A stretch of DNA of 64,000 bases from Termitomyces sp. T153 (GCA_018296165.2 JACKQL020000070.1:124001-188000); one strand, 5' to 3'. Numbered from the stretch's first letter, positions 47,765 through 59,451 are shown. The notes: a model not told the origin generated them from the sequence alone. Program-made: numbers and translations.

Positions 47765-49414
47765 CATACCAATATGACCAAAAGATAGCCCTTGGTCAAA
47801 AGTACTTGTGGTCTGAAGATGGGAGGCCTACAATGAGTGGTAGGCCCAGAATACAGGAAACAATCTAGGAGTCTGGTAAGAGGCCATGTGGAAGGGGCAA
47901 CACTTGTCGGAATTATAGACAGAGAACCAGTGCAACTTGAGGGCTAGAACTTGGACCAGCAGATAGGGAAAGCAAAGGAGAATAAAGGAAAACCATAAAG
48001 AGGGAGAACAGGACAGAGGGGGACTGAGACATCCCCTGACAGTTGCTGAGCACCATCTTCAGCATTTCTGATTGGACAGCAGCTAACTATATAGAACATG
48101 ACCCAACACAAGTCACAACACTCAGCATGTGAGGTCTAGTCTCAAGGTCTGGAACAACATAGCCTTTGCATGGGATTTTAGTGACCACAAGGCTTATGGA
48201 TCACAAGCTGTATCACATGGAGTCTGGACTCTGGATCTAGAATGACAAGGCAAAGACCCTTCTTAGCAACCACTGCTAGTGACATTTCTTGGGACAACAC
48301 TGACTCTTTCCCAAAAAGTGATATATTGACAGTCATGGGATTTCTTACTTATCATTTTTCTTGTCAAGCTTACAAACATATTTGAATGGTATCTACACTT
48401 CAGGTATTGACATCAGAAATGCTCTTTTCTTGTGATTGACAATTTTTACACATCATATCAACATCACATACTTTTACCTGGTTACCCAACTCACACTCAG
48501 TATGTATCATAAACACTTTGGCAGATGCCATTGCTGGTGGCAAGTAATATTTCCTCTCTTATACTATACCTACAAACAGTATATATACTGCCTGTACATA
48601 GAGAAAAAAAAAACAACAAACAGAGTACCATTCCCCCCTCAATAGCTCTAAACTTACCAGCTTAAGATCTCTTATTGCTTTCTCACTCATCATTGCCAAC
48701 AATTTAGCAACAGTCTTGACAACCTCAATTTTAATTTAATGTGGTACCAAACATGGGTACCCTTCATGTTATTTCAACTTAGTGACACTAGTGACTATGG
48801 CTAGCAACTAGTTTGTGTTTGTCCCCCAGCCTTCTGTCTTCACTTTCCTCTTTGTTTTCCAACTACCTTTCTACCACTTAGTTCCCCCCTTTCTTAGCAA
48901 TGCCTTTGCCCTTGTTCCTTTCCCCTTCTTTTACCTAGTGACCTTTCATTACCATCTAGCAACTTAGGCTAGCAATAGCAACTCTTTTCACTTCCCATTT
49001 ACCCCACACCTGTTAGCTCTCATTCTCTGGGATGGTTACTGACTTGCCCTCTATTAACTTCCTACTGCCAGCTACCCTATCTAGTTGCTACTGTTTAGGT
49101 CTTCTTTTTTGATTTCCTGCATGGCACTAGGTGACATAGGAACACATCAGTGGCCCCCTAGCATCACACCACTCTCTGTCCTCACACCATGAGATTATGT
49201 GGCAAGTTCCAAAGTCTCATGTGGAGCACTATGGAGTGCTCCATCAAACTCTGGTTCAGCACTAGGCCTGAACACCTGATCTTCCATGGTCACAATAGTA
49301 CCCATTCAGGAAGGTGAACATTAAAATTTTGATCTTCTGATCATACCTCATAGCAGTTAACTTCTTTCCAGAAGTTCAGCTCTGCTTCACAAACAAGTCA
49401 GCACTCATTTGACT
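47765..49414. repeat. CpG-depleted repeat DNA, unassigned
   Basis: Almost no CpG. The stretch 48,780-49,140 is T- and C-rich with repeated TAGCAACT and CTAGCAA phrases. I see no coding relic that I can name. Confidence 0.4.
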
Positions 49415-49665
49415 TGAAAAAATGTAATGTTTCCATTATTGGTTGTCCAGCTTACAATTCACACCTTGTAAGTCATAACCAGTTGTGATTTTGTCTACAA
49501 AGTATGAAGTAAGGTGCTGACTTACATAATCAAAGTAGGGTACAACTTTATAGGGCAGCATCATGTGATGCTACTGAGTTAAATATAATTATAATAAGTA
49601 AATAGATATGTCTACATGTCAATTGAGAGAGTAAGATCTTCTGGATGGTCCATTACACAGAGGTA
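49415..49665. repeat. Dispersed repeat, second copy (first at 25,120-25,380)
   Basis: Shares ACAAAGTATGAAGTAAGGTG and more than 150 bp around it with the copy at 25.1-25.4 kb, in the same orientation, with mostly transition differences. It lies at the right shoulder of the transposon block. Confidence 0.6.
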
Positions 49666-50427
49666 AAGTGGGCACATTCCTCTCATAGTTGCTCCTACAT
49701 AATTCTTTAAATGTATTCCATAACAGGGTGGTTTCCCCCACACTTGTGGCAGATGTGTCTACATCAACAAGTGGAGGGGATGAACTGACAGCCTCTGGCA
49801 GAATCACAGTATCAAGAGACATCTGAGTTGGTTGATCCTAAGAATGTGTGCACTGAAGTTGTCCTGAAGCAGCAAGACTGTGCCACCTTCATGGCCATAA
49901 CTTGGTGCCCCGATCTTTGTGCCACTCCTGGTAAAGTATCGTCATCATCCAAGCCTTTGAATTGTTATGGTAAAGTAGTTGAATCCAAGCTGAGCACCTG
50001 CTTGATGCCAATTGTTTTCTGCTTTCTTTTACTCCAGACCTTTGTTTATCTGCCAAATCTCGGTCAGGCCCTATTCTATACAGCTGTAGATACCGATTTA
50101 AACATGAAATGTTATTAGCACTGTGTTTGTCACCACGGACATTCGTGTGTGAGGCATGCTTAACATGCCCTAGATCTTGACTGCATAGTAGATTTACTTG
50201 ACTGATATCACAGATAATAGAATAAAATACCCTTAAAGGAACATTTTCATGAGACAAGTCATTCAATTAGTCTTATCACCACAGAAGCATGTGTACTGTA
50301 GTGCTTGTCTTTCAAAAGTCAGGGACTGGCATTTGTCATATATAAACTGAAAGAATAGAATAGAATCGTACTTATACTCATACTTTAGGACAACTCGTCT
50401 TTACAACCTCATGACCTTTCCTCCAAC
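49666..50427. other. Transition from transposon block to gene territory
   Basis: CpG reappears at about 49,910. No coding similarity is visible; the open frame at 49,828-50,118 has no recognised motif. The last part is probably the 3' flank of the coiled-coil gene on the minus strand. Confidence 0.5.
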
Positions 50428-51146
50428 TTATACTGTGCCCAAGAACTCCCCGATCTGGACGCGCCGTTGGTTTAACGTTGGTTCCCCTTGAAGTGGTGGA
50501 AGCTCTAGGACTTCGGCTGTGATGATACAATCTGACTCTGGTATAATCCAACGAAGATTTAAAGTAAGGCTGTGGCAGAGGACAGAAGAAGATCAGATCC
50601 GCACCGAGAAGGTTGAAGACATCCCTTTTAAGAGTTGGCATACCTTCAACTATCTCCACGCCCGCAGGGTACTGGAGACGAGAGTTGAACGGTATTCTAG
50701 CATTGCTCAGCTGGATGGGTATACGTTTGAGGCTGTTACACGAAGCTGAAATCAGGGCACAATTGATGATGTCTTGGGATCAGTATACTCAACCACCTCT
50801 CAGCAGCAATAACACGTGTCTCAAGATCTGCCAGCTCATGCTTGATATAATTTTGAAGGTCGGCTTTCGCTGCTGCTATTTCTGCGCGAGTATTCGCTAC
50901 GATGGTGTTCTGAGCCGCCAGGATGAGGGCCTAATTGAGAAGAATTGATCAGCATGTCCGAAGTAGAGCTTTCAAATCAGGTATGACCCAGCCAGCCAAG
51001 ATCGAAGCGCTTACTTGGATGGCACCGAGGGTCAACGATGGTTGTCCGTTGGGCATGAACACTGTAAGTTGTCCTGTACCCAGAGAGCCTGAGCTCTGAT
51101 CAACTTGAGCAGCATGATTGGGACTTTGAACAGGTGCTTGTACCAT
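50428..51146 (-). CDS. Small four-exon coiled-coil protein, copy B (uncharacterised family)
   Basis: Minus-strand exons 51015-51146, 50794-50930, 50605-50732 and 50428-50537, three GT-AG introns, 168 residues. Residues 1-44 are a polar Gln/Ser-rich leader, ten residues longer than in copy A. Residues 45-90 form an Ala-rich heptad-like helix with ILAAQNTIVANTRAEIAAAK then LQNYIKHELADLETRVIAAE. Exon 3 has CLKRIPIQLSNARIPFNSRL and a LKRDVFNLLG block. Exon 4 ends LELPPLQGEPTLNQRRVQIG then EFLGTV. Exons 2 to 4 match copy A in length and phase exactly. Conservation concentrates in the helix and in the two exon 3-4 motifs, so the gene is probably under selection, but its role is unknown. Confidence 0.85.
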
Positions 51147-51475
51147 TGTGTAAATGGGATGTGGGTGGAAGTGTAGCTGAATGTACGATCTCGCGACATT
51201 CGCTTTCTTAAATCCAGAATTTATAGAGTCGGACCAGATTACATCACGTTTCACATGTAGATCACTCCAACAATGCAGAGCGCGAACAAAAACTTCATCA
51301 TACATCAGAAATCTGTCAGTAGAACTTCCATAAAACGGCTTTATCATAAAGGCATGGTGACAGTGGCATACACCAGATTTGCTATGGCTTTTTTTTTGTT
51401 GCCAAAACGGAAAAAAGTCCCATAGCTCCACGAGCAAAATTTGGTTCACCCTAATATAACATACTAAGTACACAA

Positions 51476-51559
51476 CATCAGCAAAATCAGATTTTGATGG
51501 TGGCTAGCGGATGGTCATCAGCCGACCAGAGTCACCATCAAAATCTGATTTTGTTGATG
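51476..51559. repeat. Long perfect-looking hairpin (27-bp arms, 30-bp loop)
   Basis: The arm at 51476-51502 (CATCAGCAAAATCAGATTTT then GATGGTG) is the reverse complement of the arm at 51533-51559 with one mismatch in 27. The loop is 30 nt. It lies 330 bp upstream of copy B of the coiled-coil gene, outside any coding frame. Possible origins are a small inverted-repeat (MITE-like) element or a structured transcript. Confidence 0.9.
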
Positions 51560-53998
51560 CACGCATACATACCATGCGACAGTGGTGAGATTAAATTTGC
51601 GTCATGGTGTTGAAAGACGTCGAATTTTACCCATGACCTGGGTTCCCACTTTTGCTAACTTGTCCTACCGTGGAACATTCACGGTCGTCGACAAGTATTG
51701 ATTGTGGCGTAGAACTTGTATTATTCAAGCGACATATACTCCCGAGAGCAAAGTTGGCACCATGATAATCTGTCGAAAAGTTGAGATAGCCAATGATCAT
51801 TTGACAGGTACTTGCTGTGCACGTTCATTTTGCATGTCACCTTTAGTAGTACAGTCACACTCCAAATATACATGGAATCCTACAGCAACTAGAAGTGGAG
51901 AATTCTATTCTCATGACACATTCGAGACATTACACACTAAGCCTGTCTTACAAATCTGCATATCCAACTGGTACATACACTGATTTGAATACACTCAATC
52001 TCAATCTCACAAGTCCGGGAAATTCCTTGTGGTGAAAGAGAGTCCTGGTTCTTAAGATAAATCGCTTGAGAGTAATCTCTGACATCCTCCTCCGCCACGC
52101 CAGTACATCCTGTCCCCAGACCACTGGTCATTATTTCCGTCAATTAATTCGGTTGAAAGAGTGATGTCCCCACTGACAGAGAAATCTACGAGATACTGAC
52201 GCGTTGTGGGAAGAACAACTCAGAACTGTGATTCTCATTCTGACAATTTCTTCGAATATCATACTGATGGGCGAGTACAGTGATAACATAATCTCGAGAC
52301 CAGACGTTACGAATTAAGACACTGTTGAGGTGTTGACTATAACCGTGACGTCTGGGCGACAAATAATCGTAAGGCTGGTAGGACAGAACTGGAAGGCCGA
52401 TTTCTAAATCTCTCCGTGACCACCATCAAGCACACTCTCGATACTTTTCTGGCATCATGGCCGGCAAGAAGCAAGCCCAAGTTGACAAGAATGCCCAGGA
52501 GTCAGATGTGCTTAGGACATCAATAACATCCTGCTTTTGTTTCCGCGTCATACCCCGGAGTGTGTAATCCGGCTAAGTTCTCGTGAGTTTCAAGCTCTTT
52601 AGATGTACACGATGACATCTGTAGTGTCACGTTGTTCTTTCACATGCAGAATGTTTACCTGCTGTAGAAGAAGTCGAAATCAGACTGGCACTGGCAGCAA
52701 GCTGGCAGTCGCCCTGGAAGTATTTACCCGACCTCCCACATACCAAAAACAGTGTGGCGGGAACATCCGAAACATCACATGATTGCGAACCTGATCACTG
52801 TCAATTGAATCGTCGGTGGGCGCTGCTGTGGCTAGTTCTAGGGCCAATTGGTACCGGCAACCTATACTCACTGTCCAGCTTCCAGGTGTGTGGCTGAGTG
52901 GCTGAGTGGAGCTGGACTATAAGTAGTTTTATCAAATCTGATTGGCGGCCACTCGACAACCTCGACTGTATGTATATGACTCTGACCACTGTAACCCTTG
53001 AGTGCCACATATCAGTCAGACAATGCATTACCTCCTCAGTCTTGCTGATATACATTTAGAAGATTGTCATGCATGCTGCGCAACGAATCACGCACACAAC
53101 ATATGGTAGTAAGTGTTGTTTCTGAGCGTACTAAGTTCGTATGGTGGTGAGGAGTAGAGTGTCAAGTTACAGTAAAGTTAGCGTTGTTTCTGAGCGTAAT
53201 TAGTTTGTATCGAAAACAGCAATGTGAATCACCTTGACTGCTGAATATTGGTACGTAGAGGCAACCCGTCAATTGCTAGTGATTCTGACTATTGGATCCT
53301 TTGCCTTCTCGAGGCTGCGGACCGGCTCACTGTGTTCAAAGACCTTGTCAATGGCCAAGTTACGATCACTCGTTCAAAACCACTTATCAATCCAGGTTGA
53401 ACAATTGTCAGGACGTCGACTTGAGCCTGCCAGGCCGCAGTGCGGGATAAGTACATCTCACCAACAGTGACAGCCGTCGTTGTGATCACGGTAGTGGCAG
53501 TGCTCATTTCTACGCTTATTCCTTCCAAGGTCCATCGAAGTCATCAAGTGGTAGAGAATCTCAAATATGAACTGAGTACTAATGCCCAGAAAAAACTACT
53601 TTCCTAGTTCTTTTCACATTCGATTTCGATCGAGAGTACAAGATCTGAGGTCACCATAAAGATAGCACGGAATCCGAACTGACCGATGTCAAATCAAACG
53701 ACGTTGAAACCTAAAAGCATCATGCATCCATGCATCATGATTGGTCGTGGTACTTTGACACAAATACCCATCCCCCATCAATCCGTTTCTTTGCCACTCC
53801 TTTCTTTTCCCTCCGTGTGCCTTGTAAGCGCCTTTGCCCTCCATCAACTTTGTGAACGCTGACGACGATGGTCTCCGTCCGTTATAGTCATTCCTTCTTG
53901 GGCTTGCCCGGCCGCATCCCTTCTTTTCTTCAGATTTCGTCTCAAAATTAACATTCCTTTAAGCAAGCTTTATCACTCCGGCAGTTCCCATTCTCAAA
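51560..53998. other. Intergenic region with minor repeats
   Basis: No confident gene. A 36-codon frame at 52457-52567 starts MAGKKQAQVDKNAQESDVLR in a good context and then stops; it could be the 5' remnant of a broken gene. The phrase TGTTTCTGAGCGTA occurs at about 53,118 and 53,187 within two similar 30-bp stretches. The last 200 bp are probably the promoter of the ferritin-like gene; I see no clear TATA box. Confidence 0.5.
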
Positions 53999-55965
53999 AT
54001 GCGTTACTCTTTGCTTTCCTTCACCCTTGCAGCTCCTCTTCTGGCGTCGGCCGCTCCCGCCCGCCTCTATGGAAAGCGTGCAGCTTCTGATGTTCTGGTT
54101 TTCAGTGAGTACACGTAAATACCTCCTGGTAGCATTCTTCATGTATATTTTCCCTTGCCAGAGTTTGCCGATGTGTTGGAACAGCTAGAGAACAGTTTCT
54201 ACACGCAGGCAATCGCGAAGTTCCAGGATGCCGACTTCACTGCGGCTGGTTTTTCATCAAGTCAAATTCCTGCCCAGCAGTTCCAGAACATCCAAAGTGA
54301 TGAGGCTTCGCACTCACAAATGCTACAAAACGCCCTCAAGTCTTTCGGAGAGACTCCCATCACAGGTTGTAACTTTGACTTCAGCTCGGCACTGGCGGAC
54401 GTTTCCAACATGGCTGCTACTGCCCGTGTCGTTGAAAATCTTGGTGTATCCGCGTACCTTGGTGGAGCAACTCTGCTCACTGATCCTGTCCTATTGGATA
54501 TAGCTGGATCCATTCTGTCCGTCGAGGCCCGCCACCAAACTATTCTCAATGTCCTTTCTAGCATTGGCACAGCCATTCCCGCGGCCTATGATATTGCTTT
54601 CACTCCCAGTGAAGTCCTCGCAGTCGCTTCTCCTTTCATAAGTGGATGCAACATCCCCACCTCCGCGAACACGCCCCTCAGTGTCACCAACAATGGAACC
54701 GTCGCCCCCGGGACGCTACTTACCTTCCAGGCCAGCACCATCAATGGAACGATTCCTGAAGATGTGAGTTTTTTCAATATTATGTAACGACTTGCGAATA
54801 CTGAAACACCACCGATAAATAGTCTATGTTCTGCCAGATGCTCGTCGGAGGTAATGCTACATCGACACCTCTCCCCTTGAGCCAATGCGTTGTCCCTAAT
54901 GACGTCAACGGTCCCGTTGCTCTATTCATCACCTCTGATGGCCAACCTTTAATTAACAACGTGCGCGACCGTGCCCAGGACAAAATTGTGGCTGGTCCCA
55001 CTGTTGCCTTCATCGACACCAAGCCCGATTTTCTCAATGAAGTTGTCCGTCCTACTAACTCGACTTCCGGCTCACAGCCTTCCACTTCCACTATCACCAT
55101 CTCCCCTGCCCAGGCCTCTTCCATCGTTGCGGGCGCCTCTATGGCTGGCTCTTCTCCTGCTGCTTCTTCATCCTCTTCGGCACTCTCATCCTCCAGCGGT
55201 CCCAATTTTACCACCGGTCCCTCTGTAGATGGAAGTATTATTATCAATGGCTGGAACATTCCTTCGAACGCTTCACTCTCCAGTGGCCCCAACCCGACTA
55301 ATAGTTCCTCTGCAAGCGCAAATGCCACGAGCGCTGGTGGAACTTCTACGACTGATTCCGCTGTCCCTCTCGTAACCTCTTCCTCATCCTCTTCAACCAT
55401 ATCTGCTCAGGTCCCTGCCGCTATTGTGAACTCTGGTGCCCCACCGACTAGTTCCTCTGCCGCTGCCGTTGTCGCGAGCTCTGGTATCTTCCAGACTGGC
55501 TCCCCTGCCGCTGTCGTTGTCGTGAACTCTGGTGCATCTCCGACTGGTTCCTCTGCCGTTGCCGTTGCGACCTCTTCTTCAACCTCCTCGTCTTCCGGCG
55601 GCCCCAACCAGGCCTCTTCCGTTGTCGCAGGCATTGGTGGTGCCTCTACGACTAGCTCTGATCTCGCTGCTTCACCATCCTCTTCGACCCCTTCCTCCAG
55701 CAGTCCCAACCCTACCACTGGTCCCTCTGCAGATGAAAGTATTATCGTCAATGGCTGGAACACCCCTTCAAATGTTTCACTCTCCAGTGACCCCAACCTG
55801 ATCAATGGCGCCCCTATAGGCGGAAATGTCGCGAGCACTAGTGCTTCTGCCACTGGTTCTGTTGTTGTCGCCGCAACCTCTTCATCCCTTTCGGTCTCTT
55901 CATTTTCCAGCGGTCCCTCTGCGGATGGAAGTATTGTTATCAACGGTTGGAGCAGTAGCTCATAA
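53999..55965 (+). CDS. Secreted ferritin-like domain protein with Ser/Thr-rich repeat tail
   Basis: Exons 53999-54104, 54162-54763 and 54823-55965 with two GT-AG introns encode about 616 residues. A signal peptide (residues 1-20, MRYSLLSFTLAAPLLASAAP) precedes a ferritin-like four-helix domain at about 37-195. Visible helix motifs are VLEQLENSFYTQAIAKF, NIQSDEASHSQMLQNAL and ILSVEARHQTILNVLSS, with the Glu and His residues typical of the Rds1-like family of fungal secreted or wall stress proteins. Exon 3 begins SMFCQMLVGGNAT, a conserved cap region. The tail (about 290-616) is Ser/Thr/Ala/Val-rich and holds three copies of a unit with GPSxDxSIIxNGW. No GPI-anchor signal is seen at the C-terminus. 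The precise biochemical function is not known. Confidence 0.92.
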
Positions 55966-56672
55966 TAAAATAATGGCTTTCAGTACTACCTATTCAATAT
56001 AGATAGAGCATCGTACAAACTTGATGTTAAATGTCCACGACATCATGAATGCTTACTGCAGATCAGGGCTATGTACTAACCTCGTATATCATTATTTCTG
56101 TTTCCACTTTCCTGATTTATCTACAGAACACTTCCGCAGGCCAACCCGAGGGATCAAACTGGTTGTGGCATTCTCGGATGCTCTCTATTCTATTTAGTTC
56201 CGATGTCAGTCTTTTATTGGTTAGTATCTGAAAGAGTCAAAACTGCTGACTCATAAGTAACGGTCCGCTTGACGTGATTCATCAGTCCAAAAGAACGTGA
56301 AGTCGTTTCTGTTCGGAATAATATCTGGCCGATGATAATTCGTGGCAAATCGCTGTCACTTGCAACTATGAAGTGGTAAACGAGTGTGGTATGTGTACTT
56401 ACTTGGGGATCCCATCACGGCACGTCCCGATTTTCTAATGACAGCTCCTTTTTTGTTCCTGTTGCAGTCATTCTGAATAACCTTGTATCCATGACATACA
56501 TCTTGGACTAAAATTGTTTCACACTCGGTCTGTTCGGTCCCCATATGCTCTCCACGGCCTCTAGAAAAAGTGGCTTAAATTGGTCTCGAGACTCGAGTAC
56601 AAATTGAGTCATCTCAGAACTCAGTTCAATATCTGTGGAAAAACTGTCAGAGATAATTTCTGTCATGCTTCG
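55966..56672. other. Intergenic region between the ferritin-like gene and the P450
   Basis: Ordinary CpG-containing DNA. I see no gene. The right end merges into the P450 promoter. Confidence 0.6.
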
Positions 56673-56714
56673 GGCCTTATCAGGCCTTACTGGGGCCTTA
56701 TCAAGCCTTACTGG
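56673..56714 (+). promoter_or_regulatory. 21-bp direct repeat in the P450 promoter
   Basis: Two adjacent 21-bp copies (56673-56693 and 56694-56714) of GGCCTTATCARGCCTTACTG plus a G, differing at one base. Each copy contains two CCTTA half-motifs 10 bp apart. They end 15 bp before the TATA box, a typical position for a fungal upstream activating site. Confidence 0.6.
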
Positions 56715-56729
56715 GGTCATCTGAGACAG

Positions 56730-56737
56730 TATAAAAG
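56730..56737 (+). promoter_or_regulatory. TATA box of the P450 gene
   Basis: TATAAAAG, 50 bp upstream of the P450 start codon and just downstream of the 21-bp direct repeat. Confidence 0.7.
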
Positions 56738-56786
56738 GCACGTGTTAGTCTTGCAAAGATTCCACAGACACCTGTTTTAGTTTACC

Positions 56787-59451
56787 ATGATGGTACACCT
56801 ACCACCAGGCCTCCACTACCTCGTTCGGCTTATTCTATCCTGGATAATCGTCTCTTGCACTGCTTATGTCTTTCTGGACGTGTTTTCGCGACTGGGTGCC
56901 CCTATATCAAACCGAGTCGCGATAGCGTCGGCTTTATTGTTTAACCCTGTGTTCCTCTTTGCATCCTATGTGTGGAATGTGCATTCTGCTTCTGCTGAAG
57001 CCCGACGTACTGGCTCTCTGATGGTTCCTCAAGTCCACGATCCCTGGCCTTTGGGGCTTTCGCTCATGGCTGCTATGGTGAAGAGTTTTAAATCGGGATA
57101 TCCTGGTCGGTATCTACCATATATCAATTGTGTATTGACCTCATTTTTTGGTTCCTTGAGGTGATGTTTTGCTCTTCTGGAGTCGTCAGTACGGGAATAC
57201 TTATCTTCTCAACCTGGTTGGGGAACCTCGGGTAAGCTCTCGCCCAACAGTCTCGCATATCGATGCTCAAGAAATGTTGAGATTTTCACTTTTGAACCGG
57301 ACCACGTCAAGGTATCGTCTTGATCCTGATATACAATAGTTTGACCAATCCGAACGTCCTGAGTAGGCAATACTAGCTACCCAGTTTGATGACTTCGAAA
57401 AAGGTAGCTTATTGGCAAGCTTTTCAGCCCTATATATCATAATCGCGACCATCAGGGCCCATCTTTCGCTCCCAACTCACTACACTTTTGGGAACCGGTG
57501 TCTTCAATTCTGATGGCGAGATGTGGAAGTGAATCAATCCGCATCTAGATACAACGTCGTCCCGACGTTAACATAATCTCCGCCCCATAGGTTTCATCGA
57601 TCGATTACTCGTCCTTTCTTCACCAAAGAGCGAATCAGCCATTTCGAAGTATTCGATCGACATTCCGAAGATGCGCTTGATCAAGCCATGATAAGGCAGG
57701 ATGAAGGATATCCAATCGACTTCCAAGTTTGTATCCATCAGCGAATCAAGATGGAATAGATATGACAATGACATAAAATGACAGGATCTTGTGTCACGTT
57801 TCACTCTCGACTCAGCCTCAGAGTTTCTTTTTGGACACTGTGTGCGTTCACTCTCTGCGGGACTCCCTTATCCCTCACCATCTTCGTTATATCCTGCTTC
57901 ACGTCAATCGTCGGAGACTCAACACCCGTCCAATCGCTTTGTTGATTCTTTCCTCCAAGGACAATTACTTTCGGCCCTCCGAACTCGCTATGGTCCATCT
58001 TGGGCATTGTTAGAGTTTTGGAAAGACCGCGTGCTGCCCCACCGTGCCGTAATTGATGAGTTTGCTCAGCCAATTCTGGAAGAGGCGATCAGAAATAATC
58101 GCACAAGAAAAGAGCAGAATGCGACTGAGAAAAACGGAGAGGAATTACTTGGTGGTACCCTACTTGATCACTTAGTATCACAAACAGAAGGTTTGTCTGC
58201 GTTTAAAGAAAAATAACAATCAGCGTACGTCTTACCACTCTCTCAGATCGCCAGATCTTGAAAGACGAGGTGAGTCAACCCAAATAATGGTCGATCCTAT
58301 ATCTGATCTTTTCCTCTCGGGATAGCTGGTCAATTTACTAGTTGCAGCCCGCGATACTGTACGGGTTACTGGGTTTTCGCACAGCACCACCGCTGAATAT
58401 CTTTCCAGACCGCATCGACTCTGACGTTTGCTATGTATATGCTCACTCAACACCCAGATATCGTTACACGACTTCGCACCGAAATTGCCCAAATTGTGGG
58501 TACAGGCGTTCCATCGTACGAACAAATCAAGGATATGAAGTTCATGCGGGCTTTCATCAACGGTCAGCTAATCAGTTCCAACCTTTGTGATCCACGGCAT
58601 TAATGCAAGTGATCTTAAACAGAGACACTCAGATTGTATCCGCCAGTGTAAGATTGGATGATCTTGTCAACATGTTACTTATGTCCCGAAATCATTTTCT
58701 CTGTAGTCCTTTTGACAGCAGGTATGTTTCATGCATACTCGCGTCTGCCTCTAGGAATTGATTTAGTATTCGATAGAACATCGAATAAAGCGACAACTTT
58801 GCCTAATCGCCCTAGTACGGCCAATCCTGATGCACGTCCATTCTATATTCCGGCGCATACAAAGTACTGCTTACCTTTCTCGTTCTCTTCAATTCATCTC
58901 ACAACTACAGGTGTAGCTATGGTGTATTCTTGATGCATCGGAGGGAAGATCTCTGGGGCCCAGATGGTACTAATGCAGTTGTCTTATGATGTATACTCCA
59001 GACTCATTTTCATGAACAGCTCTGAAATTCGATCCTGACCGGTTCCTTGACGAGCGACTGTACAAGTACCTCGTACCCAACCCATTCATCTTTCTCCCAT
59101 TCAACGCTGGGCCTCGAATCTGTCTTGGACAGCAGGTAAGCGAAGCCCGCCCTATTCGATCGCCTGCTGAAGTATGCGTTACGTCTGTGTTTGTACCAGT
59201 TTGCGTACAACGAGGTTTCCTTTTTACTCACGCAATTGCTCCAACGGTTCGCACGATTTACTCTTGCAGAACCTACGAAGAGTGATGGAGTGCATCCCGG
59301 GTGGCACTTGACGATGTACGTCAAGGTAAGACGGGTGATTTGTCTCCCTAGGCGTTGTGATTGACTGAAAATCAAGGGCGGATTATGGGTGCACATGGAA
59401 CCTGCCCCATTGGACGCCAATAAGGCCGCTGACGAGCCTGGATTAATGTGA
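56787..59451 (+). CDS. Cytochrome P450, CYP63-like monooxygenase
   Basis: Seventeen exons (56787-57105, 57161-57231, 57282-57311, 57367-57403, 57456-57528, 57591-57726, 57785-58190, 58247-58269, 58326-58358, 58409-58562, 58623-58647, 58707-58721, 58777-58863, 58911-58966, 59020-59135, 59200-59325, 59377-59451) encode 593 residues. The N-terminus has [12 protein letters not shown] and two hydrophobic segments (about 10-35 and 45-65) for membrane anchoring. The I-helix carries ARDTTAS (about 373), the K-helix ETLRLYPPV (about 428-436) and the heme loop [10 protein letters not shown] (about 516-525, ligand Cys523). Length and N-terminus resemble white-rot CYP63 enzymes that hydroxylate alkanes and aromatics; the substrate here is unknown. 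Exons as short as 15 nt are supported by frame and motif continuity. One acceptor, before exon 13, could alternatively be 22 bp upstream, but that breaks the frame. Confidence 0.93.

Noticed and set aside
51147..51473. Upstream extension of the copy B coiled-coil gene to a start at 51473
   Set aside because: The extra 109 residues have no counterpart in copy A, and the region has intergenic composition; the start at 51146 matches the paralogue.
53289..53528. 79-codon minus-strand frame (MEGISVEMSTATTVITTTAV)
   Set aside because: Low-complexity Thr/Val start, no recognised motif, and no splice-extended continuation found.
54586..55943. Long acidic frames antisense to the ferritin-like gene tail
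   Set aside because: Mirror images of the Ser/Ala-rich repeats; the sense frame has the signal peptide, domain and spliced continuity.
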